Below, piece by piece: positions 41,581-51,267 of a DNA stretch of 64,000 bases. This DNA is from Leptospira andrefontaineae (GTDB taxonomy: Bacteria; Spirochaetota; Leptospiria; Leptospirales; Leptospiraceae). The stretch covers positions 124,001 to 188,000 of the forward strand of contig NZ_RQEY01000023.1 in NCBI RefSeq assembly GCF_004770105.1, written 5' to 3'. Position numbers and translations under genes: made by a program. Numbering within the stretch: the stretch's first letter is position 1; the number at the start of each line of letters is the position of its first letter. The notes beneath the pieces are model-generated. The model made no database searches, had not been told where the DNA came from, and saw only the letters and a list, made by a program, of their open reading frames with translations.

Positions 41581-42744
41581 TTATTTAGATTCCAAATCTT
41601 CCGGAAGGTTTCTTAAAAAATCACAAACGGATGGAATTTCTTTTTCTTGGACGCCGATCCAAAAATAGATCCAGATACCTTCTTTCTGAAGGCCGCTACA
41701 TTCTTTTGTATACCATTTGGAGATCGTGTTCTCCGCTCTGGCTCTCCAAAAAAGAACCGGTGCCTTTTTTAACATTTCGTCCCAGATATCTCTTCCTACA
41801 CCTTCACCTCTTGCTATCTCGTTCACTGCAAATTTAGAAAGAAAGGTGCCCCAAGGAGTGTTTTGTAGAAGTGCACATCCTTTGTATTCGGATTCCAAAA
41901 CGATCCCGGAGAATTCTTTATTCCAAAAACCTTGTTTTAATCCTCTTCCGAAAGAATCTTCTATCAATCCGTTCAATCTTTTTGGATCTATCTTTTGGAA
42001 GTCCGTATGAAATTCTATTTTATTCTTTTTTCTTAATAGAGTTCCGCTACCTTTAATAGTGAATAACTCTTTTAATAACCCTGGCGCAGAAGTGATCGCG
42101 ATCTGAAGATTCGGATCTCCAGTATATTCAAAAATCATTTTGCATTCTTTGAATAACGACTCGTCTTCTTTTTGAAGAATTTCAGTCGATTCGAAATCCA
42201 GGATGGAAATTTTCTTATCTTCCGAATTATAAAGTCCACTTCTGGTTGTGAGAAGAATTAACTTTTTAGTTTTTAACTCTTTACATAAATTAGATAGATA
42301 GGGATAAATTTCGGATCCGCCCTGGTCTGTTACAAACACTGGGATCTTCTTCTCTTTTAAAGATGAAAGAACTGATTCCAATGCTTGGCTCGGATTTCTG
42401 AACCATTTTGCTGGAAGGTTCCTGGAACCTGGAAGTTCTTGTCCTTCTTCTAATGAGTCCTTGATGGATTCCAAACTGATCTTAGAAGCAGGGGAGCGAT
42501 AGAATAGATTTGCGTAAGAGACTCCGTCCTTCTCCAGAACGACTACAGGGAATAGCTGTAATTTTTGTAATAATTTTAAATTGTATAAGAACGCTTCAGC
42601 GGACTCTGTTAAGGTCTCGGAACTTGCATGGATGACCGCGAATTTTTCGGGCTCCAAGGACTGGAATAGTTTCAGGAACTGAAAACTGTCCTTGGAGTTT
42701 TCTGTGACTTCTAGAAGTTTGAGTAGGATCTCCTGGTGATTCAT
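41581..42744 (-). CDS. N-acetylglutamate synthase: kinase-like domain plus NAT (DUF619) domain
   Basis: 387 aa. Residues about 30-225 form an amino-acid-kinase-like domain ([34 protein letters not shown]), which lacks clear kinase catalytic glycine loops. Residues about 235-380 are a GNAT domain of the vertebrate NAGS type: [20 protein letters not shown] is the acetyl-CoA loop, then [21 protein letters not shown] and [10 protein letters not shown]. This fold makes N-acetylglutamate, the first step of arginine synthesis. The kinase-like half probably senses arginine (established for the family). It pairs in pathway with the carbamoyltransferase at 26514. Confidence 0.85.
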   Translation of the reverse strand: MNHQEILLKLLEVTENSKDSFQFLKLFQSLEPEKFAVIHASSETLTESAEAFLYNLKLLQKLQLFPVVVLEKDGVSYANLFYRSPASKISLESIKDSLEEGQELPGSRNLPAKWFRNPSQALESVLSSLKEKKIPVFVTDQGGSEIYPYLSNLCKELKTKKLILLTTRSGLYNSEDKKISILDFESTEILQKEDESLFKECKMIFEYTGDPNLQIAITSAPGLLKELFTIKGSGTLLRKKNKIEFHTDFQKIDPKRLNGLIEDSFGRGLKQGFWNKEFSGIVLESEYKGCALLQNTPWGTFLSKFAVNEIARGEGVGRDIWDEMLKKAPVLFWRARAENTISKWYTKECSGLQKEGIWIYFWIGVQEKEIPSVCDFLRNLPEDLESK

Positions 42745-42762
42745 CTCTCCCGGGAGTCTGAT

Positions 42763-45018
42763 TTAGTCGATCTGATAGGCAACTAATTTTCCTTTCAACT
42801 TTGCTATGGTGACGGATTGTTCTTTGTCAGACTTCAGTTTTAAGAAACCTAAAAGGGAAGGATCTCCTGCTACTAAAGCCACATAGGATCCGGAGAAATT
42901 CTTCTTCAAAGCCTCTCCCCAGCTGGAATAAAGTTCGGAAACGGATTCCTTATCTCCCAATCGAACTCCGTAAGGAGGATTAGTCACAATTTTCCCTTCT
43001 TTGAATCCAAGGCTGGAATCCAGTTCTTCTGCGGAAGCAACCTTCCAACGGATCAGGTCGGCGATTCCTGCTTCTTTAGCATTCTTCTTTGCAAGTTCAA
43101 TAGCTTCTTCGGAAATATCAGAACCGAACAGTAGAGTCTCCTTGGAGTTCCATTCTTCTTTCGCTTTGCAAGGTCCAAAAAGTCGAGTGAAGATAGAAGA
43201 TCTAGATAAACTTTTGTAATTCACCCAGCCACCATTTCTCATTCTGAGTGCTGCCTCTATCAATAGAGTTCCCGAGCCGCAGAATGGATCGTACAATGCC
43301 TCTCCCGGTTTCCAGCCTGAAAAACGGAGAAGCGCTTGAGCCAAAGTTTCTCTGAGTGGAGCTTCTCCACCTTCTCTTCCATGGCCTCTTCTCTGTAAAG
43401 GTTGAGCGTGTAATGCCAGATATAATTTAACCTGGTTCATTCTGGAACGAAGGTAGAATAGTACTTCCGGTTCTTCACGATCTGCTTCCGGCAATTCCAG
43501 GCCTTGGGCCCTAAATCTGTCGAAGATCGCGTCTTTTAAACGATAAGTCGCATAACGTGAATCTTGCAGGCTATCTTTTGTAGCAGCGTCTATTCTGAAC
43601 TTGGTGCCTGGAGAAAGTAATTTCTCGAAAGGGAACATTGCCGCGACTTCGTATAGATCGTCCGGTCCTTGTATATCCGACCAAGAAGATAATTCAAAGC
43701 TGATCCCGGAAGAAATCCCGGAACTCAAACAGAAGTCCCTGACTTTTTTGGAAGGTCCCTTAAAGAAAACTCCTCCTCTATTGTCGGAAAGAATTTCGAG
43801 ACCTGCTTCTTTCACTTCTTCTTTTAATAAGAATGCAAGGCCGTCTCCACATGACGCGTGATATGTGAGTGCTTCCGGTCTATCGAATTCGGAAAGAGAA
43901 AGTTTCCCGGACTGCCAACCGGGACGAATCCCTTCTCTGAAATTATCTTCTTCGTAAGGACGAGTTGGACGTTCGGAACGAAATCCTTCTTTTCCGCGTG
44001 GAGAAAAAGGACGCCTTTCTCCACGATCTGAGTCACGGGAGAATGGTTTACGTTCACCTCTGTCAGAGTCACGAGAAAACGGTTTTCTTTCGCCGCGGTC
44101 AGAATCTCGAGAGAAAGGTTTTCTTTCTCCGCGATCTGAATTACGTGAGAATGGTTTCCGTTCGCCGCGGTCAGAATTTTCACCGTAGGAACTTCTACCT
44201 TCTCTTCTTGTATTTCCGGAAAAAGGTTTTCGTTCACCTCTATCAGAGTCACGAGAGAAGGGTTTTCTATCTCCGCGGTCGGAGTCACGAGAGTATGGCT
44301 TTCTTTCTCCGCGGTCTGAATTGCGGGAGAATGGTTTTCTTTCTTCTCGATCGGAGTTGCGAGCGAATGGTTTACGTTCACCTCTGCCAGAATCTCGAGA
44401 AAAAGGTTTTCTTTCTCCACGGTCGGAGTCACGAGAGAATGGTTTTCTTTCTCCACGGTCAGAGTCGCGAGAGAATGGTTTTCTATCTCCGCGGTCGGAG
44501 TCACGAGAGTATGGCTTTCTTTCTCCACGATCAGAATTACGGGAGAATGGTTTACGATCTCCTCGATCGGAATCTTTTTCGCGGTAAGGCTTTTTGTCAT
44601 CGTCTGAAAATTTACGATTTCCGGATCGAGCAGGCGGCTTTCTATCATTGCCGGAACGAAAAGGTTTAGAGTCTCCTCTTTCTCTTTTGAAATCGGAAGA
44701 TTCTCTATCTTCTCTTCTTTTATAAGGCCTTTCGGATCCTTCTTCTTTTCTCGTTTTGAAGTCAGGCTTTTTGAAGGATCTATCTTTAGGTTTGTCGGAA
44801 GAATATCCTGACTTAGAGTTTCCGTCTTTGGAGCGGTAAGGTCTTTCTGAATCGCCTCTTTCTTTAGAGCGATATGGTTTACGATCGGAATCTTTATCTG
44901 CGCTCGAGTTTTTGGAGCGAGTCGGTTTTGAAAAAGAAGAACCTGATTTATTAGAAGGCCCCTTCTTGCCATAACCGGAAGAAGGGGATTTTTTAGGGGA
45001 TGGTTTTTTGGAATTCAA
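42763..45018 (-). CDS. THUMP-domain RNA methyltransferase with long RG-rich repeat tail
   Basis: 751 aa. Residues 1-375 are low-complexity and basic: a lysine/serine-rich start, then about sixteen 12-residue repeats, consensus SRDSDRGERKPF (residues about 146-338). The rest is an RlmL/YpsC-type enzyme: THUMP region (DLYEVAAMFPFEKLLSPG), ALLRFSGWKPGEALYDPFCG (SAM-binding FxGxG-like loop DPFCGSGTLLIEAAL) and catalytic NPPYGVRLGD. It should make N2-methylguanine in rRNA. The tail resembles RGG tails of RNA-binding proteins; such a tail is not part of RlmL. Starts 3 bases after bfr stops. Confidence 0.88.
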   Translation of the reverse strand: MNSKKPSPKKSPSSGYGKKGPSNKSGSSFSKPTRSKNSSADKDSDRKPYRSKERGDSERPYRSKDGNSKSGYSSDKPKDRSFKKPDFKTRKEEGSERPYKRREDRESSDFKRERGDSKPFRSGNDRKPPARSGNRKFSDDDKKPYREKDSDRGDRKPFSRNSDRGERKPYSRDSDRGDRKPFSRDSDRGERKPFSRDSDRGERKPFSRDSGRGERKPFARNSDREERKPFSRNSDRGERKPYSRDSDRGDRKPFSRDSDRGERKPFSGNTRREGRSSYGENSDRGERKPFSRNSDRGERKPFSRDSDRGERKPFSRDSDRGERKPFSRDSDRGERRPFSPRGKEGFRSERPTRPYEEDNFREGIRPGWQSGKLSLSEFDRPEALTYHASCGDGLAFLLKEEVKEAGLEILSDNRGGVFFKGPSKKVRDFCLSSGISSGISFELSSWSDIQGPDDLYEVAAMFPFEKLLSPGTKFRIDAATKDSLQDSRYATYRLKDAIFDRFRAQGLELPEADREEPEVLFYLRSRMNQVKLYLALHAQPLQRRGHGREGGEAPLRETLAQALLRFSGWKPGEALYDPFCGSGTLLIEAALRMRNGGWVNYKSLSRSSIFTRLFGPCKAKEEWNSKETLLFGSDISEEAIELAKKNAKEAGIADLIRWKVASAEELDSSLGFKEGKIVTNPPYGVRLGDKESVSELYSSWGEALKKNFSGSYVALVAGDPSLLGFLKLKSDKEQSVTIAKLKGKLVAYQID
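44005..44583 (-). repeat. Sixteen in-frame 36-base tandem repeats
   Basis: The coding repeat S-R-[DN]-S-D-R-G-[ED]-R-K-P-[FY] recurs with a 36-base period within the methyltransferase gene; one unit (SGNTRREGRSSY) is diverged. Codon choice varies between units, so this is not a recent duplication throughout. Copy number may vary between strains. Confidence 0.85.
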
Positions 45019-45021
45019 TGC

Positions 45022-45489
45022 TTAGGCGATTTGTTGGGCCAAATAATTTTGGACCCCAATGGTTTTGATGATCTCTAGCTGGGCCTCGAGCCAGTCGATA
45101 TGCTCCTCCTCGGAGACGAGGATCTTCTCGAGCAATTCACGTGTGCCGTTGTCTTTATTCTTGGTGGTAATTTCTATCCCACGATTCAAACGTTCTACGG
45201 CATTATACTCTACGTCTAAATCATTCTTTAGGATACTTTCGATATCCTTGCCTACATTGATCTTCATGTATCTTTGCAGATCAGGAATTCCGTCCAGGAA
45301 GAGTATACGCTCGATCACTTGGTCTGCGTGATTCATCTCTTCGATGGATTCCTTCTTCATGTAAGAAGCAAGCTTGTCATAACCCCAGTTCTTGTTCAAC
45401 TTAGCGTGGATAAAATACTGGTTGATCGCTGTGAGTTCGGCGGAGAGCACTTCCGCTAAGATTTCGAGGACTTCTTGGTTTCCTTTCAC
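45022..45489 (-). CDS. bfr: Bacterioferritin
   Basis: 155 aa. All ferroxidase ligands match E. coli numbering: E18, E51, H54, E94, E127 and H130. Heme ligand M52 is present (IEEMNHAD). It stores iron as a 24-mer and detoxifies Fe(II) and peroxide. It lies immediately upstream of the methyltransferase gene in the same direction. No regulatory site is obvious upstream. Confidence 0.96.
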   Translation of the reverse strand: MKGNQEVLEILAEVLSAELTAINQYFIHAKLNKNWGYDKLASYMKKESIEEMNHADQVIERILFLDGIPDLQRYMKINVGKDIESILKNDLDVEYNAVERLNRGIEITTKNKDNGTRELLEKILVSEEEHIDWLEAQLEIIKTIGVQNYLAQQIA

Positions 45490-45620
45490 GTCGTTTCTCC
45501 TACCTCAGATCACTATAAACGAGAGTGCCTATTTTGAAAAGCGAGATTCCAAAAAAGGCAGAGTAGATCTTTAAGTTTTTGACTTTGCTCGAAATCGAGA
45601 GCAGTAAAATTTGTAGGAAT

Positions 45621-46745
45621 ATGACCTCGGCCTATGTGCTCGACTCACATTTAAGTAAATTTGGCAAGACTGATTCCGATTATCAATCGCTATCTTATGA
45701 GACTGCAAATCAGCTACTTAAAAGGAACCCGGATTTCGTTCCTGAATTTCTAATATTCGCATGTATGGCCCCGGAACGTTATACTGGGGAAATTTTTTTA
45801 CCGGCAAAGATCAAAGAAGATCTGGGACTTTCTTCCTTGTTCGCTATTCGTTCGGAGACTGCATCGTCTAGTGGGGCTTCTGCTCTACATCTGGCCCGTT
45901 ATCTTCTTCTATCAGGAAAATTTAAAAGAGGAATTGTGATCGGGACAGAAGTCATGAGTAGACTTCCTAGAGAAGAGAATAATCTTCTTTTGGGTTCCGT
46001 ACTTTCTTCCCAGCAAAGAAATCTGGCTATGTCGATGGCCCAGGGTGGCGCCCTGACAGCAACCAGGTACTTAAGGGATTTCGGATATACTAGAAAGGAA
46101 CTTTTTAGATTATCTAAGAAACTTCACGATAGCGGTCTTGAGAATAAGATCGCACATATTCAAAAAAACTTAAGCGAAGAGGAATACTTCTCTTCTCCTA
46201 TGTTCTCCAGTCCATTATGTTTATATGATATTTCTCCTTTGTCGGACGGTTCCTGCGCATTACTATTGGAAACCGATCCGGAAAGACTGAAGAAGGACCG
46301 CAAAAAAATCGAAATTACCGGCACGGGACATGGTTTGGGCCAGGTAAATGGAGTTCCAGGAGGACTTAGTTTTCCTGCTTCTAAATCTGCATTCGAACAG
46401 GCTTACGCAGAATCTGGCAAAAAACCTTCCGATATTAAAGTAGCCGAACTTCACGACGCATTTACGATCTTTGAGATCATTGCAGCAGAAGATGCCGGTT
46501 TATTTCCCCAAGGTAAGGCGCTTGCAAATGTGGCAGAAGGGATCACTGACAAAAGAGGAAGGCTGCCGATCAATCCATCCGGAGGCTTGAAAACAAGAGG
46601 TCATCCGGTGGGAGTTTCAGGTCTCGCGCAGATCGCTGAACTTTGTGAATTTATGAATACGAATGATACGGATACTGCACTCGGTTTATCCATCGGAGGA
46701 TTGGGAGTGAATAATTTTGCAACCATCCTAGAGGCGAAAAGATAA
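45621..46745 (+). CDS. Thiolase-family protein with Ser for the nucleophilic Cys
   Basis: 374 aa from the ATG at 45621 (GTAGGAAT before it). The fold is SCP2/acetyl-CoA-acetyltransferase-like. Catalytic His blocks are intact: ELHDAFTIFEI and NPSGGLKTRGHPVGVSG. The usual E-x-A-C-x-S-G has become ETASSSGASAL, so Ser82 replaces the acyl-accepting Cys. The C-terminal cysteine of CxG is also not seen (GGLGVNNFATI). It may bind acyl-CoA without thiolysis or use serine; either is inferred. It overlaps nothing and the heptosyltransferase start follows directly after its stop. Confidence 0.82.
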   Translation: MTSAYVLDSHLSKFGKTDSDYQSLSYETANQLLKRNPDFVPEFLIFACMAPERYTGEIFLPAKIKEDLGLSSLFAIRSETASSSGASALHLARYLLLSGKFKRGIVIGTEVMSRLPREENNLLLGSVLSSQQRNLAMSMAQGGALTATRYLRDFGYTRKELFRLSKKLHDSGLENKIAHIQKNLSEEEYFSSPMFSSPLCLYDISPLSDGSCALLLETDPERLKKDRKKIEITGTGHGLGQVNGVPGGLSFPASKSAFEQAYAESGKKPSDIKVAELHDAFTIFEIIAAEDAGLFPQGKALANVAEGITDKRGRLPINPSGGLKTRGHPVGVSGLAQIAELCEFMNTNDTDTALGLSIGGLGVNNFATILEAKR

Positions 46746-47768
46746 ATGTCCGAAAATATTTTAGTCATCCAAACCGCATTCTTAGGCGACCTGATCTTAA
46801 CTACTCCGTTATTTAGGGAGATCAAGAGAAGGTTTCCTGGATCTAAAATGACAGTGATCGTGAACAAGGGGACCGAATCCGTTTTAGAAGGGAATCCTTG
46901 GATAGATCAGATCATCCCTTTGGATAAAAAACAGATCAAATCTTCCTTTTTCGGTTTTTGGGATTTCTGTAAAGAATTAAGAAAACATAATTTTGCAATT
47001 TGTATTTCTCCACATTTTTCATTTCGTTCTTCCATAATCTCTTTTTTAAGCGGAGCTAAAAGAAGGATAGGTTATAAGACAGCAGGATTTTCATTTTTAT
47101 TAAATGAAAAAAAGCCAAGATTATTAAGAGGACCTCATGAGGTGGACAAACTTCTTTCTCTTATTTATTCGGAAGAAGAAAGAAAGACTATTTCGAGGCG
47201 GCCCGAACTGTTTTGGAAACCTGAATCAGTTATAGGGATCCAATCCGAAATGAAAAAGAATGGTTTGGAAAAGGGGAATTATATACTCGTTTCTCCTTCT
47301 TCTGTTTGGGAAACAAAACGTTTACCGGCGGATAAATTCAAAACGGTTAGTAAACTTCTACATGAAAGAACTGGACTAAAAATCGTTCTGACCGGAGGCA
47401 AAGGAGATTCTAAACTTTGCGAAGAAGTAGGAGAAGGTTTCGGGATCAACCTTGCCGGTAAGACATCCCTTCCTGAGATGAGTTATCTGATGAGTGGAGC
47501 AGCACTTCTTGTGACCAATGATTCTTCTCCCATTCATTTTGCTTCTGCATTTAATATTCCAACTCTGGCCGCTTTCGGCGCCACCATCCCTGCATTCGGT
47601 TATACTCCATTGGCAAGCAAAGTGTTTATATCGGAAATAAACGGCCTAGACTGTCGTCCTTGCGGTATTCATGGGGGAAGGGTCTGCCCTAAAAAACATT
47701 TTCGTTGTATGTTGGAACAGGATACGGACAGAATGGTGGAAGAAGGAATTCGTCTAATAAAAGGATAA
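46746..47768 (+). CDS. Glycosyltransferase family 9 (heptosyltransferase-like)
   Basis: 340 aa. ILVIQTAFLGDLILTTPLF is the N-terminal GT9 block, SPSSVWETKRLPADKF the donor-binding loop and VTNDSSPIHFASAFNIPTLAAFG the C-terminal ADP-sugar block (D and SS-P-H). It likely adds a heptose or similar sugar to the LPS core at the inner membrane. A Cys-rich loop (LDCRPCGIHGGRVCPKKHFRCM) near the end is typical for this family. It starts 0-1 bases after the thiolase stop. Confidence 0.92.
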   Translation: MSENILVIQTAFLGDLILTTPLFREIKRRFPGSKMTVIVNKGTESVLEGNPWIDQIIPLDKKQIKSSFFGFWDFCKELRKHNFAICISPHFSFRSSIISFLSGAKRRIGYKTAGFSFLLNEKKPRLLRGPHEVDKLLSLIYSEEERKTISRRPELFWKPESVIGIQSEMKKNGLEKGNYILVSPSSVWETKRLPADKFKTVSKLLHERTGLKIVLTGGKGDSKLCEEVGEGFGINLAGKTSLPEMSYLMSGAALLVTNDSSPIHFASAFNIPTLAAFGATIPAFGYTPLASKVFISEINGLDCRPCGIHGGRVCPKKHFRCMLEQDTDRMVEEGIRLIKG

Positions 47769-47770
47769 TT

Positions 47771-49060
47771 ATGGACCAAAACATTTTTAGAAAACGGATC
47801 CGAGAAGTTCAGAATCTTTTGAAAGAGTCGGAAGTCCTACTTATCTTTGCTGCTCCTCAAAAGATCCGTAATAGAGATGTGGAGTATAAATTTAGACAGG
47901 ACTCCGATTATTATTATCTGACAGGTATTGAGGAAGAAGATGGTGTTTTGGTTTTACGTAGGGACTTCTCCGCTCATTTTGCACTTCCTAAAGATAAAGA
48001 AAAAGAAATTTGGACAGGCATTCGTCTTGGCAGAGAAGAGATCAAAAGAAGGTTAGAGCTGGATCAAAGTTTTGATCTTGGAGAATGGGATTCTAAAATT
48101 TCGGATATTCTCACCAATCAATTCACACTATATCATTTTTTTGGAAAGGACTCCAAAAGAGATTCAGAGTTACTCGAACTGATCAGTTCTTTGAACAGAA
48201 GACTCCGAGAAGGTAAATTCGGTCCCCAAAGATGGGAAATCCCTAATTTTCTCCATGAGATGAGAATGTTAAAATCCCCGGAAGAGATCGATAAATTAAA
48301 AGAGTCTTCCAGGATCACTGCACTCGGCCATGAGAGATTATTCAAAGAAACGAAAGTCGGGATGTACGAATTCGAATTAGAGTCCATTCTGGAATCTGAA
48401 TATTTGAAACATGGCGCATGGGGTGGAGGGTACGGCCATATAGTCGCCGCAGGAAAAAATGCAACCATTCTACATTATACGACTAACAGAGCAAAGATCG
48501 GAGATAACGAACTTATTTTAGTGGATAGCGGAGCGGAGAAGGATTATTATACCGCAGACGTTACCCGCGTTTTCCCTTCGGGAAAAAAATTCACTTCAGA
48601 ACAAAGAACTATTTATCAACTCGTATTGGATGTGCAGAAACAGGCGATCTTGGATACAAAACAAGGTGTGGAGTTTAATGCAGTTCATGAGAAGACTGTG
48701 AAAAATCTGACTTCCGGATTGATTGACATAGGGTTATTGAAGGGAAATATTTCAGAGGTCATAGAAAGGGGAGAATACCGCAGATTTTATATGCATAGGA
48801 CAGGTCACTATCTCGGAATGGATGTGCATGATGTAGGGCGCTATTTCGAGAATGGAAAAAGTAAACCTATGCAGAATGGGCTTGTTGTAACTGTGGAACC
48901 AGGATTATATTTTGATCCTACGGATGAAACAATTCCTGCGGGATTCAGAGGGATCGGAGTTCGAATAGAGGATGATGTTTTGGTGAACGGAGACAGCCCT
49001 GTAGTTCTGACTTCTATGATCGCGAAAGAAGTGGATGAGATTGAGGCGATGAGAGCCTGA
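47771..49060 (+). CDS. Xaa-Pro aminopeptidase (M24B)
   Basis: 429 aa from the ATG at 47771; the frame is open further upstream from TTG at 47705 but that overlaps the glycosyltransferase gene. The metal-binding Asp, Asp, His, Glu and Glu ligands lie in LVDSGAEKDYYTADVTRVFP, MHRTGHYLGMDVHDVG, VVTVEPGLYF and GIGVRIEDDV. The N-terminal creatinase-like domain (residues about 5-140) matches PepP. It releases N-terminal residues before proline. GGATAA precedes the start. Confidence 0.93.
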   Translation: MDQNIFRKRIREVQNLLKESEVLLIFAAPQKIRNRDVEYKFRQDSDYYYLTGIEEEDGVLVLRRDFSAHFALPKDKEKEIWTGIRLGREEIKRRLELDQSFDLGEWDSKISDILTNQFTLYHFFGKDSKRDSELLELISSLNRRLREGKFGPQRWEIPNFLHEMRMLKSPEEIDKLKESSRITALGHERLFKETKVGMYEFELESILESEYLKHGAWGGGYGHIVAAGKNATILHYTTNRAKIGDNELILVDSGAEKDYYTADVTRVFPSGKKFTSEQRTIYQLVLDVQKQAILDTKQGVEFNAVHEKTVKNLTSGLIDIGLLKGNISEVIERGEYRRFYMHRTGHYLGMDVHDVGRYFENGKSKPMQNGLVVTVEPGLYFDPTDETIPAGFRGIGVRIEDDVLVNGDSPVVLTSMIAKEVDEIEAMRA

Positions 49061-49190
49061 CGAAAATTTTCAATTCAATTTCTATAATGTAGACTGGAAT
49101 ATTCATTCCAAGTAATCTTTCGTATGGAGCGGGGCCGCCGGTTTTATGTTTGACTGCGATTTCGATTTCTTGCTTACGTCTCTAAAATTT

Positions 49191-49222
49191 TCGTCTTAGT
49201 CGCTAATCCCGGTCTAAGACGA
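49191..49222. terminator. Hairpin after the aminopeptidase gene
   Basis: TCGTCTTAG (49191-49199) pairs with CTAAGACGA (49214-49222), a 9-base stem with a 14-base loop. No clear T-run follows, so termination is uncertain. Confidence 0.4.
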
Positions 49223-49314
49223 ACTAAATTCAAAAATTTTAATATTCCTTTCATTTTTCATTTGCTGATATCCACTGCATGCTATGGATTCGATCCCAAC
49301 ATTCGGGAGCGAAT

Positions 49315-49743
49315 ATGGAAGAAATATTTAGAAAACAAATATTAGAGAACAAAGGAACGATCCAAGTGGATTGGAGAATTCCTTTGGAAATGGAATCGAT
49401 CTGGAGAGACGGGGTCTTACGTTTGGGTGAACCGAAGGAAATTCTACAATTCCTGATCTCATCTTTTAGAGAAAGGCGACAAAAGGGCAAAATTCTGAGA
49501 TTCGATTTTGAAAAAGTAAAAAGTAGCGATTCCAGAAAAAGGATTAGAGTTTATGGGGCCGATTATTGGGAAGCAACAGGTTACGCTAAGGAAAGGAATG
49601 TTTCTACTAGTAGTTTTTTGAATTCACTTTTAAGGATGGAGTGGATCTTGACTTCCGGGTTTCAGTCGTTTCGAAATGAAAATTCAAATCTGAAAAATGA
49701 AATTTCAAAAAACGAGGATCAGTTTCTGTCCTGGGGAGCTTAG
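49315..49743 (+). CDS. Small hypothetical protein, possibly with a ribbon-helix-helix-like segment
   Basis: 142 aa from the ATG at 49315, which has GGGAGCGA 5-6 bases upstream; a longer open frame from 49279 lacks a ribosome site. Charged, no signal or membrane helix. The stretch GYAKERNVSTSSFLNSLLRMEW (two short parts: GYAKERNVSTSSFL, NSLLRMEW) looks like a helix-turn-helix or ribbon-helix-helix core. I do not recognise the family. It lies between two repeat- and hairpin-rich intergenic regions. Confidence 0.6.
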   Translation: MEEIFRKQILENKGTIQVDWRIPLEMESIWRDGVLRLGEPKEILQFLISSFRERRQKGKILRFDFEKVKSSDSRKRIRVYGADYWEATGYAKERNVSTSSFLNSLLRMEWILTSGFQSFRNENSNLKNEISKNEDQFLSWGA

Positions 49744-49755
49744 GCTCGGAACATT

Positions 49756-49773
49756 ATGTTGGAATTCCAACAT
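49756..49773. repeat. Palindrome ATGTTGGAATTCCAACAT
   Basis: Perfect 18-base inverted repeat, intergenic; core TGTTGGAATTCCAACA is shared with other sites in the window. Confidence 0.75.
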
Positions 49774-49854
49774 AGATTGTGAATGGAAATTGGGTTGAAG
49801 TTTAGAGAGTTTTAGTGTATAGGGGGAAAGGCTTCTCCCACAAGCCCACCTCCT

Positions 49855-49872
49855 CCACCCGAACTCGGGTGG
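49855..49872. repeat. Hairpin CCACCCGA/TCGGGTGG
   Basis: An 8-base stem with a two-base loop and GC-rich flanks ending GGCCGGTTTTG. It may terminate transcription or be a repeat element. Confidence 0.45.
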
Positions 49873-50022
49873 GGGCCGGTTTTGCAAATTTGCTTTCGAT
49901 CAAGCTTATCGTATTGATTTAGGGTCCGATTCGTTTGACTTTCGTCAACGACTCAAGCAAAGCTGGTCGTCTTCTCACTCCTATTGTCGTTGCGAAGGGG
50001 CGGGGGCGGTCTCCTTTTCCAC

Positions 50023-50036
50023 GTTGGAATTCCAAC
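50023..50036. repeat. Palindrome GTTGGAATTCCAAC
   Basis: Perfect 14-base inverted repeat, same core as the 49756 site, 250 bases away. Confidence 0.7.
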
Positions 50037-50088
50037 AAACGGGCAAATCCCATTCGCAGGAACTTCATCTTGGCGAAGTTAGATCTTT

Positions 50089-51267
50089 CTAATGAGTCTC
50101 CAAATAAAGTCGGATCGCTTCCTTCATCACAGATAAACCTATCGGAAGAGAAGATTCGTCTATATCGAACTTAGAACTATGGTGTGGATGAATCAGACCC
50201 TTTTCTTCATTCATGGAGCCCACGAAAAAATAACATCCTGGGACTTTCATTAAGAATGCTGAAAAGTCCTCTCCACCCATAGTTTTTGCATGTTCTTCTG
50301 TGACTGAGTCGGGACCTAAAATATTCTCCGAAGCTTTTCGGACGATATTCGCCATTTCTGGATGGTTGATTGTCGGAGCATTCGTTCTTTCATAATGGAT
50401 GATCGCCTTTGCGCCGAAAGCAGAGGCAGTATTTTCTACGACCCTTTTGAATAACTCAGGTGCCTTATCGAACATTTCTTTCGTAAATGTTCGGATTGTA
50501 CCCTTTAGCTCTGCAGTTTCTGAAATTACATTAAATGCATGTCCTGCATGGAATGCTCCCACTGTTACCACACAAGAGTCGAGGGGATCAGTGTTTCGGG
50601 ACACGATACTTTGAAGAGCGGCGACTATATGAGAACCTACTAATATAGGATCCACTGTATGTTGAGGCATTGCTCCGTGTCCACTTATCCCTTGCACGGT
50701 GATCTGGAATTCATCTACTGCTGCCATCATTGGGCCGTCTACGACTCCCACTTTTCCTACGGGGATATGATTCCACACATGAAGAGCCAATGCCGCTGAA
50801 ACATCGTATTTTTCTAATATTCCTTCTTCTATCATACGATCTGCGCCTTGTCCACCTTCTTCGGCCGGTTGGAATACCAACAGTACCCTTCCTTTTGGAA
50901 CGATAGCGCTTGGATTTTCTTTTAGTTCGGAAGCAAGCCCCATTAAAACGGAAGTATGAGCGTCATGGCCGCATGCATGCATGACTCCATTATGAACGGA
51001 GGTGTAATCCGTCTTATTCTCTTCAAAGATAGGAAGTGCATCCATATCCGCTCTTACTAAAAGAGTTTTGCCTGGTTTTCCCGAATCAATAAGGCAGGCG
51101 ATGCCTGTTTTTGCGATTCCGGATTGAAAAGTATAACCTAAGGATTCTAAATGTTTAGAAACGAAATCCGCTGTCCCAACTTCCTCGTATCTGAGTTCGG
51201 GATGTTTATGAATGAATCTGCGGTATCGGACCAATTCTTCGGTCCTTGTAGGGGAAACTGTTTTCAT
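50089..51267 (-). CDS. M20-family amidohydrolase (hippurate/N-acyl-amino-acid hydrolase type)
   Basis: 392 aa. [10 protein letters not shown] starts the catalytic domain. Metal-site residues lie in [10 protein letters not shown] (C, H, H), [11 protein letters not shown] (catalytic Glu pair) and [10 protein letters not shown] (His), with the late His in [13 protein letters not shown]. The small dimerisation domain is about residues 185-300. It hydrolyses N-acyl or aminoacyl conjugates; the acyl group is unknown. Monocistronic with a convergent intergenic repeat region. Confidence 0.92.
   Translation of the reverse strand: MKTVSPTRTEELVRYRRFIHKHPELRYEEVGTADFVSKHLESLGYTFQSGIAKTGIACLIDSGKPGKTLLVRADMDALPIFEENKTDYTSVHNGVMHACGHDAHTSVLMGLASELKENPSAIVPKGRVLLVFQPAEEGGQGADRMIEEGILEKYDVSAALALHVWNHIPVGKVGVVDGPMMAAVDEFQITVQGISGHGAMPQHTVDPILVGSHIVAALQSIVSRNTDPLDSCVVTVGAFHAGHAFNVISETAELKGTIRTFTKEMFDKAPELFKRVVENTASAFGAKAIIHYERTNAPTINHPEMANIVRKASENILGPDSVTEEHAKTMGGEDFSAFLMKVPGCYFFVGSMNEEKGLIHPHHSSKFDIDESSLPIGLSVMKEAIRLYLETH

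Larger units (their letters stand above)
49744..50088. other. Intergenic region rich in palindromes and hairpins
   Basis: 345 bases without a gene. It holds an 18-base palindrome (49756-49773), a hairpin CCACCCGA-AC-TCGGGTGG (49855-49872), the GTTGGAATTCCAAC palindrome (50023-50036) and a GC-rich stretch. Most of the region looks like repeat remnants. Confidence 0.6.

Noticed and set aside
44005..44583. Regular 36-base repeats resembling a CRISPR array
   Set aside because: There are no unique spacers; the whole unit repeats and reads through in frame as protein.
43824..44972. A 382-residue open frame and a 234-residue plus-strand frame inside the repeat region
   Set aside because: They are shadows of the 36-base coding repeat: the period is a multiple of three, so stops are absent from other frames too. 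Their translations are low-complexity and lack any domain.
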